59,865 nt of DNA. Source: Nitrospira sp. Lineage in GTDB: Bacteria > Nitrospirota > Nitrospiria > Nitrospirales > Nitrospiraceae. Both the position numbers and the translations under genes were made by a program. How positions within the stretch are numbered: position 1 is the first letter of the stretch; each line of letters starts with the position of its first letter. Under the pieces are notes generated by a model. That model was not told the DNA's origin and did not search any database. It saw nothing but the letters and a program-made list of their open reading frames with translations. Of this stretch, positions 43,366 to 53,447 are shown piece after piece. The stretch covers positions 1 to 59,865 of the forward strand of contig JADJXO010000004.1 in assembly GCA_016715825.1 (NCBI GenBank), written 5' to 3'.

Positions 43366-44313
43366 ATGTCCAATGATCGTGCACCGGCTCACGATGATCG
43401 CTGGGGAGATCACATCCCCTGGTCGCTCCGCTACCAAATCGTTCTTGAGAAGGGGAATTGGACAAGGTTTTTTTCCTTGCTGAGCTATCGCCTTTCGAGC
43501 CTCATCAAACATCAAGAAGCCAATCTCCAAAACCTTCATCATTTCCTGGAACAGTTATCTGCCGAATCCTTGGGGCGTTTTATTGCGGACAATCGTACCT
43601 ATACTCCCGATCACCAAGTTCAATTATTCTTCTCTCCAGATGAAATCCACAGAGAGATTGAAGAGCATAGAGACAAAGATCCCCTTCGTCCCATTCACGA
43701 CCGCCTTGAAGTCCTGCAATCGTTTCTCGTTCTCCTCCCGTGTCATCAGAAGGATAACGCTCTCCCATCTCTGATTAGGGACATTAAGCGTTTCGCGGCT
43801 GAATCGAATATCTGGCTGAACATTCAAGGAAGCCCCCCAACACTTGTGCCGCTAGAAGAACCGCTCCTCCAAAAAGAAGTACTGGACAGGCTATTGCCTC
43901 GTCTCGAAGAGAAGTATCCAGATCGGGCAGCAGATTTGATCAAGGCATACCACGATCTACTCAAGGGCGTAGATACCAACACCGTATTTGCAAATGCCTT
44001 CAAAGCATTGGAACAGCTAGCTCGCGATCTTAGTGGGAATCCAAAACTTGAATTAACCAAAGAGCCAGAGCTTAGAGACCATTTTTCTAAACTGCATAGG
44101 ACGAGCCTAGTGACCATTACCAAGCTCGCAGCACAGCGAGGTGACGAAGGAGGCCACGGCCGCCTGGGGCCGGACGAGTATGAGATCAGGTATCTGCTAT
44201 TTAGCATCTGTAATGTGGCTCTCTTGCTCTTAGACTACAAAGAACACTGTGGCAGAACTATCGTGTCCGACGTGGTTTCATCGGTTCTCCGTCTGCCTTT
44301 GTCTCCTCTGTAA
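43366..44313 (+). CDS. Abi-C/HEPN-like protein, possible abortive-infection ribonuclease
   Basis: A 315-residue soluble, helix-rich protein starting MSNDRAPAHDD with AGGAGG upstream. The last 60 residues contain TKLAAQRGDEGGHGRLGPDE followed by a hydrophobic helix (LLFSICNVALLLLDY). The R-x5-H-G signature and the helix after it are the pattern of the Abi-C domain, a HEPN-type ribonuclease motif found in abortive-infection and toxin proteins. The N-terminal 240 residues are unrecognised, with several Leu-rich helices. It stands alone between a terminator and an htrA remnant; no antitoxin-like partner is seen. The motif is visible; ribonuclease activity is inferred. Confidence 0.6.
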   Translation: MSNDRAPAHDDRWGDHIPWSLRYQIVLEKGNWTRFFSLLSYRLSSLIKHQEANLQNLHHFLEQLSAESLGRFIADNRTYTPDHQVQLFFSPDEIHREIEEHRDKDPLRPIHDRLEVLQSFLVLLPCHQKDNALPSLIRDIKRFAAESNIWLNIQGSPPTLVPLEEPLLQKEVLDRLLPRLEEKYPDRAADLIKAYHDLLKGVDTNTVFANAFKALEQLARDLSGNPKLELTKEPELRDHFSKLHRTSLVTITKLAAQRGDEGGHGRLGPDEYEIRYLLFSICNVALLLLDYKEHCGRTIVSDVVSSVLRLPLSPL

Positions 44314-44418
44314 GTGATTGAGTAGAAAACGATTGGACTAGATCGTGACCCATAGTCTCTGACCTTGGCGGGGCTTCAAATCCCACGGCCTCTGTCCTCC
44401 TATCAGGCAGCTGTCTCG

Positions 44419-44556
44419 CTATTCCCCCTGAATCAGAATGTACATGACATTCCCTGGCGATTGACAAGCAGGAAAGCGAGGTCGGTAGGTTTCAGTGGAT
44501 CGGCGAGGCACAGAAGGGTTGAACAATTTGGTACGTACTGCCGGTTAAGCTGGACA
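44419..44556 (-). pseudogene. remnant of a second htrA/degP 3' end
   Basis: About 138 bases match the 3' end of the intact htrA gene at 46.8 kb on the same strand, roughly four bases in five by eye. Translated, it reads VQLNRQYV, LADPLKPTDLAFLLVNRQ, then after one missing base NVMYILIQGE and stop, against VLELNRQYV, LAEPLKPTDLALLLVNRQ, NVMYIPIQGE. Nothing of the protease domain remains. Around it, 44314-44418 and 44557-44817 hold no recognisable gene. Confidence 0.75.
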
Positions 44557-44817
44557 TGAGACTACTCGATGGCATTCACACTGGAGTTCATCCCTTCCAC
44601 GCTAGCGGTCCACGCTGTTCCGATGACGAAAAGGTTTGTACCAAGGACGTAGGTTCTGTATCTTGAGAAGCACCCGAGACGTCACCGCCCCCTTTTTTGG
44701 CACAGACATGGTGGCGTCCACGGGTATCCGTCTAATACCTCGTAACACACTGGTCGGTTCACAGACAACGATGGCTTCGGTCTTTCACCCAATCATCTTG
44801 AATCAGGCATCGCCGGC

Positions 44818-46734
44818 GTGCACGCAGGCTTAACCCTCTCGATCGCTCTCATGGCAGGTGTGCTGGCGCAGTCGCTCGCCCGCCATCTGAATATTCCGAG
44901 CACCGTGCTCCTCCTCCCCCTCGGCGCAGCATTGGGCCCTGAGTGGCTCAATTGGGTTCACCCTGGATCCATGGGACATGGACTCTTTGACCTGGTCGAT
45001 TTTGCGATCGCTGTCATTCTGTTTGAGGGAGGACTAAATCTGCAGTGGTCGCGTCTTCGTCGACAAGAAGCGCCTATTCGGCAGCTCGTGACCTGGGGCG
45101 CCGTGCTGACATTAGCCGGCGCCACCTTCGCCGCCCATATGATTCTTGACTGGTCGTTTGGGCATTCGCTGCTGTTCGGGAGTCTGGTCGTGGTCACCGG
45201 GCCGACTGTCGTCGCTCCGCTTGTCCGGAACATGCGCCTACGCCCTCACATGCGAACCATCATCGAAGCAGAAGGTGTATTAATCGATCCGATCGGCGCA
45301 GTCCTGGCGATTCTCGTCTTGAACTTTGTGCTCTCGCCGGCGGCCGAGACGCTGACGAGCGAACTGCATCTGTTGGCCATGCGGCTGGGATTCGGCATCG
45401 TCGCCGGCACTGTCGGTGGTTTCCTCATCGGTGGGCTCCTCCGCTGGCCGGGCCTTGTCCCTCATGGTTACACCAATATCTTTACTCTCGCCTTGACGTA
45501 CGGACTGTTTCAGCTCTCCGATCAGGTGATCCCTCAAAGCGGCATCCTCGCGGTCACCGTCGCCGGCATTCTGGTCGGGAACCTCGGGACGCAGGTCGAT
45601 CGGGACTTGCGGGATTTCAAGGACCAGATGACGGTCATGCTCGTCGGATTGTTGTTCATCCTGCTCGTCGCCGACATTCGGTGGAAAGATATCGTAGAGC
45701 TAGGGGCGGCAGCCTGGTGGACTGTGGCCGTCTTGATCTTCATGGTGCGTCCCGCGAGCGTATTCTTGTCGACGATCGGAACCGGACTCCCCATACAAGA
45801 GCGGATGTTTCTTGCCTGGGTGGCTCCTCGTGGCATTGTCGCTGCTGCGATCGCATCATTGACCGCCGAGGCGATGCGGCAAGAACAGCTCGAGGGCGGC
45901 GAGGCCCTTCGGGCGATGGTTTTCATGACGATAGGGGTGACCGTGTTGCATGCGAGCATCTTTGCCCGACCCATGGCACACCTCCTTCAACTTCGACTTC
46001 CTAAGCGAGAAACCGTAGCGATCCTCGGCGTCCGCGAGTTGAGCTTGGCCGTGGCAGCCGAACTCAAGAAGGGCGGGACGCCCGTCGTGTTCATCGACTC
46101 CGAGCCGCGGCACTGTCGGCTGGCGGAAGACGCAGGGTTCCCTGTCATTTTCGGAGATGCCCTGGAGGAACGCACCATGATGCGCGCCCGATTCGATAGT
46201 GTCGAGACGGTGGTCGGACTGACGGAAAACGACCACCTGAACAGTCGGTTCGTCACGCTGGCGCGTACGCTGTTCAAAGTTCCACACGCGTATATGGCTG
46301 TGGATAGCCTAGATGGCCAGTCCTCTCCGACACACGTCCGCCAGGCCGATGCCGACATCCTCTTCGAGGGCCCTCACGATATCGAACGATGGAACGTCCG
46401 GTTCCGACAACGTGCGGTGGAGATGCTTGAGGTGATCTTTACGGAACCGCCCAAGCCGAGTACGGCAGCAGACGACAAGCCGGTTGAACCGAAGCGCGTC
46501 GCGAGCCCATTCAACGAACTGTGCATCTTCCTGGCGATTCACAATGGGAACCGGACGGCCCTGATGCGAATGGGATATGTACCCAAGAAGGGCGATCGCG
46601 CCTCGGTCGCGGTACATCGGTATGATAGCGAGAACGCACGGGAGCAGTTGCGACAACAAGGATGGACCCCTCTGCCGAGAGAAGAGCCTCAGCCGACTCC
46701 TGCCACATCGCGTATCGCTCAAGTCGAAAAATAA
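44818..46734 (+). CDS. Na+/H+ antiporter (CPA1 family) with C-terminal TrkA-N domain
   Basis: A 638-residue inner-membrane protein beginning at GTG. Some 12 helices include AVILFEGGLNLQWSRL, VTGPTVVAPLVRNMRLRP and EAEGVLIDPIGAVLAI, the last carrying the acidic ion-binding residues, then WVAPRGIVAAAIASL. After the membrane part, a soluble Rossmann domain (VAILGVRELSLAVAAELKKGG, VFIDSEPRHCRLAEDAGF) of the TrkA-N type may sense nucleotides and gate transport, followed by a further regulatory tail. It lies between an htrA remnant and an intact htrA. No strong ribosome-binding site is seen, and a start further upstream cannot be excluded. Confidence 0.9.
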   Translation: MHAGLTLSIALMAGVLAQSLARHLNIPSTVLLLPLGAALGPEWLNWVHPGSMGHGLFDLVDFAIAVILFEGGLNLQWSRLRRQEAPIRQLVTWGAVLTLAGATFAAHMILDWSFGHSLLFGSLVVVTGPTVVAPLVRNMRLRPHMRTIIEAEGVLIDPIGAVLAILVLNFVLSPAAETLTSELHLLAMRLGFGIVAGTVGGFLIGGLLRWPGLVPHGYTNIFTLALTYGLFQLSDQVIPQSGILAVTVAGILVGNLGTQVDRDLRDFKDQMTVMLVGLLFILLVADIRWKDIVELGAAAWWTVAVLIFMVRPASVFLSTIGTGLPIQERMFLAWVAPRGIVAAAIASLTAEAMRQEQLEGGEALRAMVFMTIGVTVLHASIFARPMAHLLQLRLPKRETVAILGVRELSLAVAAELKKGGTPVVFIDSEPRHCRLAEDAGFPVIFGDALEERTMMRARFDSVETVVGLTENDHLNSRFVTLARTLFKVPHAYMAVDSLDGQSSPTHVRQADADILFEGPHDIERWNVRFRQRAVEMLEVIFTEPPKPSTAADDKPVEPKRVASPFNELCIFLAIHNGNRTALMRMGYVPKKGDRASVAVHRYDSENAREQLRQQGWTPLPREEPQPTPATSRIAQVEK

Positions 46735-46806
46735 TCAAGAACGACACGATGAGTTGGTGACGGGATCTCGTCGACTCTGCCATCCTGACAGATGGCCGCT
46801 CCTTCT

Positions 46807-48237
46807 CTACTCCCCTTGAATCGGGATATACATGACGTTGCTCTGGCGATTCACAAGGAGGAGGGCGAGGTCCGTGGGTTTGAGTGGTTCGGCGAGGCGC
46901 TGAAGAGTTGAAAAATTTTGGACGTATTGCCGGTTGAGTTCCAGCACGACATCACCCGGCTGCAAGCCGGACGCTTCAGCCAGGCTGCCTTCTTCGATAT
47001 CCGTCACAACCACACCGCTATTCACCGGTAAGTCCATCTGGCGCGCCAACGGTTGGGTCACGTCGTCAAAGACCACCCCAGCGAGCGGATGGACGGTAGA
47101 CGCAGTGGAGGCAGCCTGAACCTTCTTCGTCCGTTCACGCGGGGCTTCCTGAATGACCAGTTCAGCCTGATACACCTTTCCCTCTCTGATGAGATCCAGC
47201 CGATGTTTGCTGCCGATCGACGATTGCGCCACCAGATTCCGCAGATGGCCGCTATCCATCACATCGCCCCCGTCGAACCGTACCACGACATCGCCTCGTT
47301 TGAGACCGGCTCGTTCGGCCGATCCCTTCGATTGCACATCCGTCACGATCGCGCCTTTCACGTCCGGCAAGCGAAAAATCTTCCCCAGGGGAGGGCTGAC
47401 ATCTTGCGTGTAGGCACCGAGAAATCCTCGGACGACCCGGCCCGTCTTCATCAGGCTCTGCATCGCAGCTCTGGCCATATTGCTGGGGATCGCAAATCCG
47501 ACCCCTACACTCCCGCCGGTGGGACTCGCGATCGCCGTATTGATGCCCACCAGCTCACCATGAATGTTGACGAGCGCCCCGCCTGAATTCCCGGGATTGA
47601 TCGGCGCGTCCGTCTGGATAAAGTCTTCGAAATCCGCTACGCCGACATCCGCGCGACCGACAGCACTGACGATACCGAACGTGACCGTGCGGCTCAGTCC
47701 CAGCGGGTTCCCGATGGCAAGAACAAAGTCCCCGACATCCAGTTGGCTCGAATCACCCCAGGCGACGGTGGGAAGCTTCGTCGCCTGAATCTTCACGACG
47801 GCGACGTCGGTCTTGGGATCCGTGGCGATCACTCTTCCCTTGTATTGACGTCGGTCCGCCAAGACCACTTCCACATCGACCGCATCGGCAACCACATGGT
47901 TATTGGTGATGATGTAGCCGTCCGGTGCGACGATCACGCCGGACCCCTGCCCATATTGCCGACGGGTAGGAGGCTCTTTGAACAGGCCGAACGGCAACGC
48001 CTCGTCTCCAAAGGCTTGATCGCGTACCACCACGGTCGACGCGATACTCACGACCGCTGGAATCACTCTACTGGCAGTGCTCTTCACTTGGCGCTGCAAA
48101 TCCTGGCTGCTTGCCTTAAGAACCTGCTGGGTAGCGGCCACTCCTGAAATCGGAGCGGTGAGAGAGGCTACGATTCCCCACACGATGATTCTGAGCCTAC
48201 CAAGCTTCACGGGAGGGTTTCTCCTAGGATTTGTCAT
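46807..48237 (-). CDS. periplasmic serine protease HtrA/DegP family
   Basis: A 476-residue Do-like protease. After a signal or anchor sequence (LRIIVWGIVASLTAPISGVAA) the trypsin-like domain shows the triad: His in IITNNHVV, Asp in DPKTDVAVVKI, Ser in INPGNSGGALVN. Two PDZ domains follow (around VRGFLGAYTQDVSPP and the second ending NVMYIPIQGE). It should degrade or refold misfolded envelope proteins. The start MTNPRRN is preferred over one 12 codons upstream; neither has a strong ribosome-binding site. The stop faces the antiporter gene. A decayed copy of its 3' end lies on the other side of that gene. Confidence 0.93.
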   Translation of the reverse strand: MTNPRRNPPVKLGRLRIIVWGIVASLTAPISGVAATQQVLKASSQDLQRQVKSTASRVIPAVVSIASTVVVRDQAFGDEALPFGLFKEPPTRRQYGQGSGVIVAPDGYIITNNHVVADAVDVEVVLADRRQYKGRVIATDPKTDVAVVKIQATKLPTVAWGDSSQLDVGDFVLAIGNPLGLSRTVTFGIVSAVGRADVGVADFEDFIQTDAPINPGNSGGALVNIHGELVGINTAIASPTGGSVGVGFAIPSNMARAAMQSLMKTGRVVRGFLGAYTQDVSPPLGKIFRLPDVKGAIVTDVQSKGSAERAGLKRGDVVVRFDGGDVMDSGHLRNLVAQSSIGSKHRLDLIREGKVYQAELVIQEAPRERTKKVQAASTASTVHPLAGVVFDDVTQPLARQMDLPVNSGVVVTDIEEGSLAEASGLQPGDVVLELNRQYVQNFSTLQRLAEPLKPTDLALLLVNRQSNVMYIPIQGE

Positions 48238-48478
48238 GATGGTAATACGTCCGAGCCTACCACGCGAACCCAATCACGCGCATTCATAATTCGATATGAT
48301 GTATGCACGGTCGTGTAGGCCACCGCTTTCCAGTGAGCCGACGCGACCTTCAGCGGGCACGACAGCGTCCCGCCTGGGCGAGTTGGTCGGGAAGGATACG
48401 CGTATGTTACGATGACAGAAACCGGTTTCTTCTTCATTCATTCCCGGGTGAAGGTGATCCCTAGCCAAAGGTGACCTG

Positions 48479-49216
48479 ATGACACGTTTTCCAAAATTCA
48501 TAGCTGTGATCCTACTGACAACGGCTTCAGGACTTCTTGTCTCCCTTGCGCATGCCGAGGAAAGTACGTTTGGGACGCCTAAGGGAGATGAAGGCACCAG
48601 GATTTTTAAAGCGCCTGAGCATCCGTTTTACAGTGGTGATTTTCGGCTCAAAGGGGATCGCGCGTTCCTCATCGGAAGTATGAGCGATGCAGCGCCCTGG
48701 GATCATCTGGACTATGCGGGCAAGCACCTGAACACGGTGAAGGGATCGATTGAGATTGAGGTGAACGAACGTGCCAACATGGGGCGGGTAATAGCCGAAT
48801 TTGTCGAAGGAGCTAGCCGGTATCGAATCGTCTTTGATCGGTTTGCCGCAAAAGCTCCGTTCCAGGATGGCGGCATTGCGACCAGAATCTATGAGCATGG
48901 CGATTCGAACAACGGCGATCCGCTGTATCCCAAAACGTGGTTGTACCTGGGTGGCTGGGGTACTGCGACGATGTATAAGGATGACCAGGTACTCTACAAA
49001 GACTATGACGCGCACTTCATGGTGATGGAACGGTCGCGCGACCCTAGAACCCGTGAGGTCCGCTACCCGGTCGCACGTACCTTGCCAGGCGGCGAAACCG
49101 ATCCAGCCGGGATGGAAATCGATCTCTGGGTGCGATCAAAAGAACAAAACACCAACAACTTTCCTCCCTTTGAAACGTTTGTCCATCTCTGTTGGGAAGA
49201 AGTGACCTGGCGATAA
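48479..49216 (+). CDS. secreted hypothetical protein, 245 residues
   Basis: Signal peptide (FIAVILLTTASGLLVSLAHAEE) followed by a soluble, mostly beta-rich protein rich in Asp, Gly and Tyr. Segments such as DFRLKGDRAFLIGS, GRVIAEFVEGASRYRIVFDRF and TWLYLGGWGTATMYKDDQV do not match a family I know. Its stop lies 3 bases before the start of another secreted protein, so the two are cotranscribed and probably work together in the periplasm or outside. Confidence 0.72.
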   Translation: MTRFPKFIAVILLTTASGLLVSLAHAEESTFGTPKGDEGTRIFKAPEHPFYSGDFRLKGDRAFLIGSMSDAAPWDHLDYAGKHLNTVKGSIEIEVNERANMGRVIAEFVEGASRYRIVFDRFAAKAPFQDGGIATRIYEHGDSNNGDPLYPKTWLYLGGWGTATMYKDDQVLYKDYDAHFMVMERSRDPRTREVRYPVARTLPGGETDPAGMEIDLWVRSKEQNTNNFPPFETFVHLCWEEVTWR

Positions 49217-49219
49217 GCA

Positions 49220-49885
49220 ATGGGAAGCTCTTTCCAACGCATCCTTCTACTGGTTCTTCTGGCGATAGCTGCACCAGTGGTCGGGTATGCCTCTGAGAGC
49301 ACGCTCCACGTATGGACGTTTGACCATGAATCGACGAATACTCTTCCTTCTACGTTCAAGATAGGCACCTTGTTTGATGGGAGACCTGCCGGAGAATGGA
49401 AGGTGCTCGCGACCGATCGGGCGAAGAGTCCTTCCCGTGTGCTCGGGCAACTCATGGCAAAGGGCGCGGAGCATGCGTATAAGACGGTGCTCATCGATGA
49501 AACCACCTCGTCAGACATCGAGCTTTCTGTCTCATTCTTGCCGATCGACGGCAAAGCCGATATGGGCGGGGGGCTGATCTGGCGCGCCACAGACGATCGC
49601 AACTACTACCTCGCGAGGGCCAATCCGCTGGAGCAGAATATTCGGATCTATCGGGTCGTGAAGGGTGTCCGGCGGATGCTCAAGAACTTTGATCGGATCA
49701 TTGATGTCCGGCAGTGGCATACCCTCCGCGTAGTTACTCAGGGATGCCACGTGCAAGTGTTCTTCGATGCGCAGCAGGCGTTCGACCTGTGCGATCAGAC
49801 CTTCTCAACCGGCCGGGTCGGACTCTGGACGAAATCCGATGCCGTCACCTATTTCGATGATCTGAAACTGCAGATTGTGCGCTGA
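49220..49885 (+). CDS. secreted concanavalin/LamG-like lectin-fold protein
   Basis: A 221-residue protein with signal peptide (ILLLVLLAIAAPVVGYASES). The mature part looks like a jelly-roll carbohydrate-binding domain related to DUF1080 (3-keto-disaccharide hydrolase): ADMGGGLIWRATDDRNYYLARANPLE, NIRIYRVVKGVRRML, WHTLRVVTQGCHVQVFFDAQ and a final GRVGLWTKSDAVTYFDDLKL. No catalytic assignment is made. It follows the 245-residue secreted protein with a 3-base gap. Confidence 0.8.
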   Translation: MGSSFQRILLLVLLAIAAPVVGYASESTLHVWTFDHESTNTLPSTFKIGTLFDGRPAGEWKVLATDRAKSPSRVLGQLMAKGAEHAYKTVLIDETTSSDIELSVSFLPIDGKADMGGGLIWRATDDRNYYLARANPLEQNIRIYRVVKGVRRMLKNFDRIIDVRQWHTLRVVTQGCHVQVFFDAQQAFDLCDQTFSTGRVGLWTKSDAVTYFDDLKLQIVR

Positions 49886-49972
49886 GCCAGGTTGGTACAG
49901 CCGCTCGTTTACATCGACTCCGTTTCCATTTGGCCATTGATTCAGACCTGTGCATCTGTTTCAATTTCTTCC

Positions 49973-50301
49973 TCATGTCCTGGGCGCATACATGATGACC
50001 ATCATGCCGCCCAAACAGAGCATGGCTCCCATTACGTCATAGCGATCCGGCCGAACTCCGTCGATTCCCCAGCCCACAGGAGGGACAACACAATAAACAT
50101 TCCACCGTACGCCGCATAGACACGACCAAAGTGAGCAGGCTGTAGAGTTGGGATGACTCCATAAAGAATAAGAATGGCTGCACCTATTGCTCCGTACAGC
50201 CACGGTCGGCCTTCCCTGAGCGTCAGCCAGATCAGGTACCCGCCGCCGATTTCGCACGCCCCAGCCAGAACATAAAGCCCAAACGAGCTGACTAGGGACA
50301 T
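49973..50301 (-). pseudogene. YnfA/UPF0060 family membrane protein, apparent single frameshift
   Basis: GAAGGAGGA precedes MSLVSSFG. The first 75 residues (GLYVLAGACEIGGGYLIWL, HFGRVYAAYGGMFIVLSLLW) match the family; then the frame shifts. Adding one G to the GGG near 50073 gives LLWGWGIDGVRPDRYDVMGA and the normal end VIMYAPR. The full protein would have four membrane helices and about 108 residues. The break looks like a sequencing loss in a G run. It marks the start of the indel-rich end of the window. Confidence 0.8.
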
Positions 50302-50366
50302 CGATTCCTCCTTCACGCTGCACTGCGAATGTTGGCCGGAGGCATATCCGGTTACAAGTCACTGAT

Positions 50367-53300
50367 TCATTGCTCTGCCCGCTGTTCAATCCACCGATAC
50401 ACCACAGGCATCACAATCAAGGTCAATGCCGTCGATGAGATCAATCCACCGATGACGACTGTCGCCAGCGGTCGCTGCACTTCCGCTCCCATACTCGTCG
50501 CGAGTGCCATAGGAGAAAAGCCAAGACCGGCAACGAGCGCCGTCATAAGCACGGGTCTCCAATCGATCCAAGGCTCCGCTGCGTAACGGCCTCATCCGGT
50601 GAGAGCCCTTCGGTCTCGAGTCGTCGAATATGACTGACCAGAACGACACCGTTGAGTACCGCAATACCGAACAAGGCAATGAATCCAACAACGGCAGACA
50701 TGCTCAGCGGCAGGCCACGGAGCCAGAGGGGCAATGAGCCCCCGACAGAGCGAGCGGGACATTCAGAAAGATCAAGAGCGCCGGGCGCATCGCCCCAAAG
50801 ACAACAGATAGGACGCCCAGAATCAGTAACAGCGTGATGGGCACAATGACGGCCATGCGTTGTGACGCCCCTCGAAGATGCTCGAATTGCCCACCCCAGG
50901 TCAATTCATATCCGGCAGGGAGAACTATCGCCTGCGCAACAGCCTGTTGAGCATCTACAATGAAGGCACCCAGGTCGCGTCCCCGAATATTACATTCCAC
51001 CACGATGCGGCGCTGGACGTGCTCTCGACTGACCTGAGCCGGTCCGGAATCAACTAGAATCTTCGCCACGCGCGACAGCCAGAACAAGCTCGCCCTGTCT
51101 CGTCGGGATCAAGAGATTTCCCAATGTGCTGGGATCTTGCCCCACATGCTCGGCCAGGCGTACAACAAGCTCGAATGAAGAGGCCCTGCACGACAGTTCC
51201 CACCACCACACCTCCACGGATCGATTGCACAAGACTCAGCACCTCATCCGCCATCAGTCCGTAACGTGCAATCTGCTCGCGGTCGACGACCACCCTTAGG
51301 AGCGATGGGCAGGCCGGACACCTGCTCGACTTTCACATCCGCTGCACCCTGCACCTCCAGGTGCGGGCAACGGCATCGGCCTGCTGTTCGAGAGCTCCCA
51401 AGTCGGGGCCGAAGATCTTCACTGCCAGATCCCGATCGAACACCTGCGATCAACCCATTGAATCGCATCTCGATCGGTTGCGTGAAGCCGAGACCGACTC
51501 CCCGGCACCTGTTGATGAACGGCGGCTTTCATCTGCTCAATCAAGTCCTCCCGGGTACGTGCCGTAACCCAGTCATGCCGCGGCTTCATCATGACAAATA
51601 CATCCGATAGTTCTACTCATGACATCGGTCGCCGCTTCGGACTGCCAGGTTCGCGTCACGACTTGTGTCACTTCAGGAAAGCGCCGCAAGACTCGTTCGA
51701 TCTCCAGCGAGGTCGCAATCGACTCGCTTAATGACACGCTCGGCAACCGCCACACTTGCACCGCTAGATCGCCTTCCTCAAGTCGGGGGACGAACTCGAT
51801 ACCCAGTTGCGATCCGATGGTGAAGAAGATGAGAACATTCCCGAACCGCAGAACTGACCGGCCAGATCGGCCGTGCCAGCGCCAGCGAAGACAGGCGTAC
51901 AGAGTTCGCGTGTTTTCCGAATCAACGAATGGTTCTCCCGCGATCTGACCTCGTTCGAACAAACCAGAAGGAAAGAAGAGGGCAACGGTCACGGCAAGCA
52001 AGAGGGAACCTGCGAGGCCATAATGACGGTCATGCGGCCATCAGGGCGGAACATCTTTCCCTCAATGCCGGTGAGCGCCAGAATGGGGTACATAGACGAG
52101 AGAATGATGATCCCCACCGCAAGCGCCAGGGCGCATGACCTCGTCCGGCAGCCAGTACTTGGGCCAGGCGCTCCTCTGGACGTTGCCGATTTGCGTTTGG
52201 CGTCGTCGCAAAATATTGTCGATCATCACGACGGAACCATCGACCAACAACCCGGAGTCGATAGCTCCCAAACTCTTGCGATTGCCGACACCCCGCGTGC
52301 ATCATGCCGGTGAAAGCAATCAGCATCGACAGAGGATCGCCCGTTGACGCGACGATCAAGCCCGCCCGAAGGTCGCCGAGAAACAGGAACAACACCGCAA
52401 TGACGAGCAGGCCTCCTTCAAGAAGATTGTTCCGAACAGTCTGGATCACTTGGGATGCGAAGAGAGTTCGACTTAATAGGGCAGCGATCACCACGCCGGG
52501 AGGCAACGTCTTTTGGATCTCCTGCACTCTCGCTTTTACCTGAGTCACGACACGTTGCGCATTCTCTCCCGCGAGCATCTGGACCATCCCGATCACCGTT
52601 TCGCCTTCTCCCATCGCGGTGGCGGCCCCGATGCGCAAAGCGGAGGCTTCTTTGATCTCCGCAAGATCGGCAATGTAAATCGGTACTCCTCCGGCACCAT
52701 GAGACACGACGATCTTTGCAAGATCGGCTATGTGCGTAACCAGCGCTTCACCGCGAATGAGCAATTGTTCACGCTGGCGCTCAATGTAGCCACCACCTGC
52801 AATGGCGTTATTTCTTTCAAGCGTCTCAAAGACCTGTCGAAGCGACAATTTGTACGAGAGAAGCTTGGCCGGATCGACCACGACATGGAACTGCTGTGGC
52901 TCTCCTCCCCAAATATTGACCTCCACCACACCGGGCACGGCCCGCAGTCGCATCCCGACTTCCCATTCGAGTAACGTGCGCAGGGCCATTGCGCTATACC
53001 CTGGACCTTGCAGTGTGAATTGGTAAATTTCGCCCAATCCGGTCGTCAGCGGACCCATGACCGGACGACACAGCTCCCACTGGAATCCGCTCCATGGCAC
53101 GAGCCAACCGTTCAGCCACCAGCTGGCGGGCTCGATAGATGTCAGTGCCGTCTTCGAAAATCGCTGTGACCGCCGAGAGTCCGTAGCGTGACACGGAGCG
53201 AAGTTCACGCATGGAAGGCAAGCCGCTCAGCGAGGCCTCGATCGGAAATGTGACAAACTGCTCTACTTCGACAGGACCAAGCGATGGGGAACGGGTCAGG

Positions 53301-53440
53301 ATTTGGACCTGCACCGGTGTCAAATCGGGCACCGCATCGATCGTGAGATGAGTGAACGACCACAGTCCCACGGCAATGACGACCAGCAGTGCAACCACCA
53401 AAGAACCGATATCGCAATGTGAGGTCAACAAGCGATCCAT
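50367..53440 (-). pseudogene. heavy-metal RND efflux pump (CusA/CzcA family), many frameshifts
   Basis: Pieces in different frames follow one another in order over about 3.07 kb, equal to a full 1,020-residue gene. The N-terminus is MDRLLTSHCDIGSLVVALLV with FTHLTIDAVPDLTPVQVQIL and the second-strand FPIEASLSGLPSM, marks of the heavy-metal efflux subfamily. The middle has LRAVPGVVEVNIWGG and NNLLEGGLLVIAVLFLFLGD; the C-terminus has VGFIALFGIAVLNGVVLVSHIRRLE and STALTLIVMPVVYRWIEQ. At least six frame changes occur but little sequence is lost, so the gene is probably intact in the organism. Likely exports copper, silver, cobalt or zinc. Confidence 0.8.
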
Positions 53441-53447
53441 CAAAGCC

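Noticed and set aside
50367..53440. Reading the CusA/CzcA region as true gene decay or as several small genes
   Set aside because: Total length and order equal one full gene. In the neighbouring genes checked, the breaks are removed by single bases in short runs. Sequence error is simpler.
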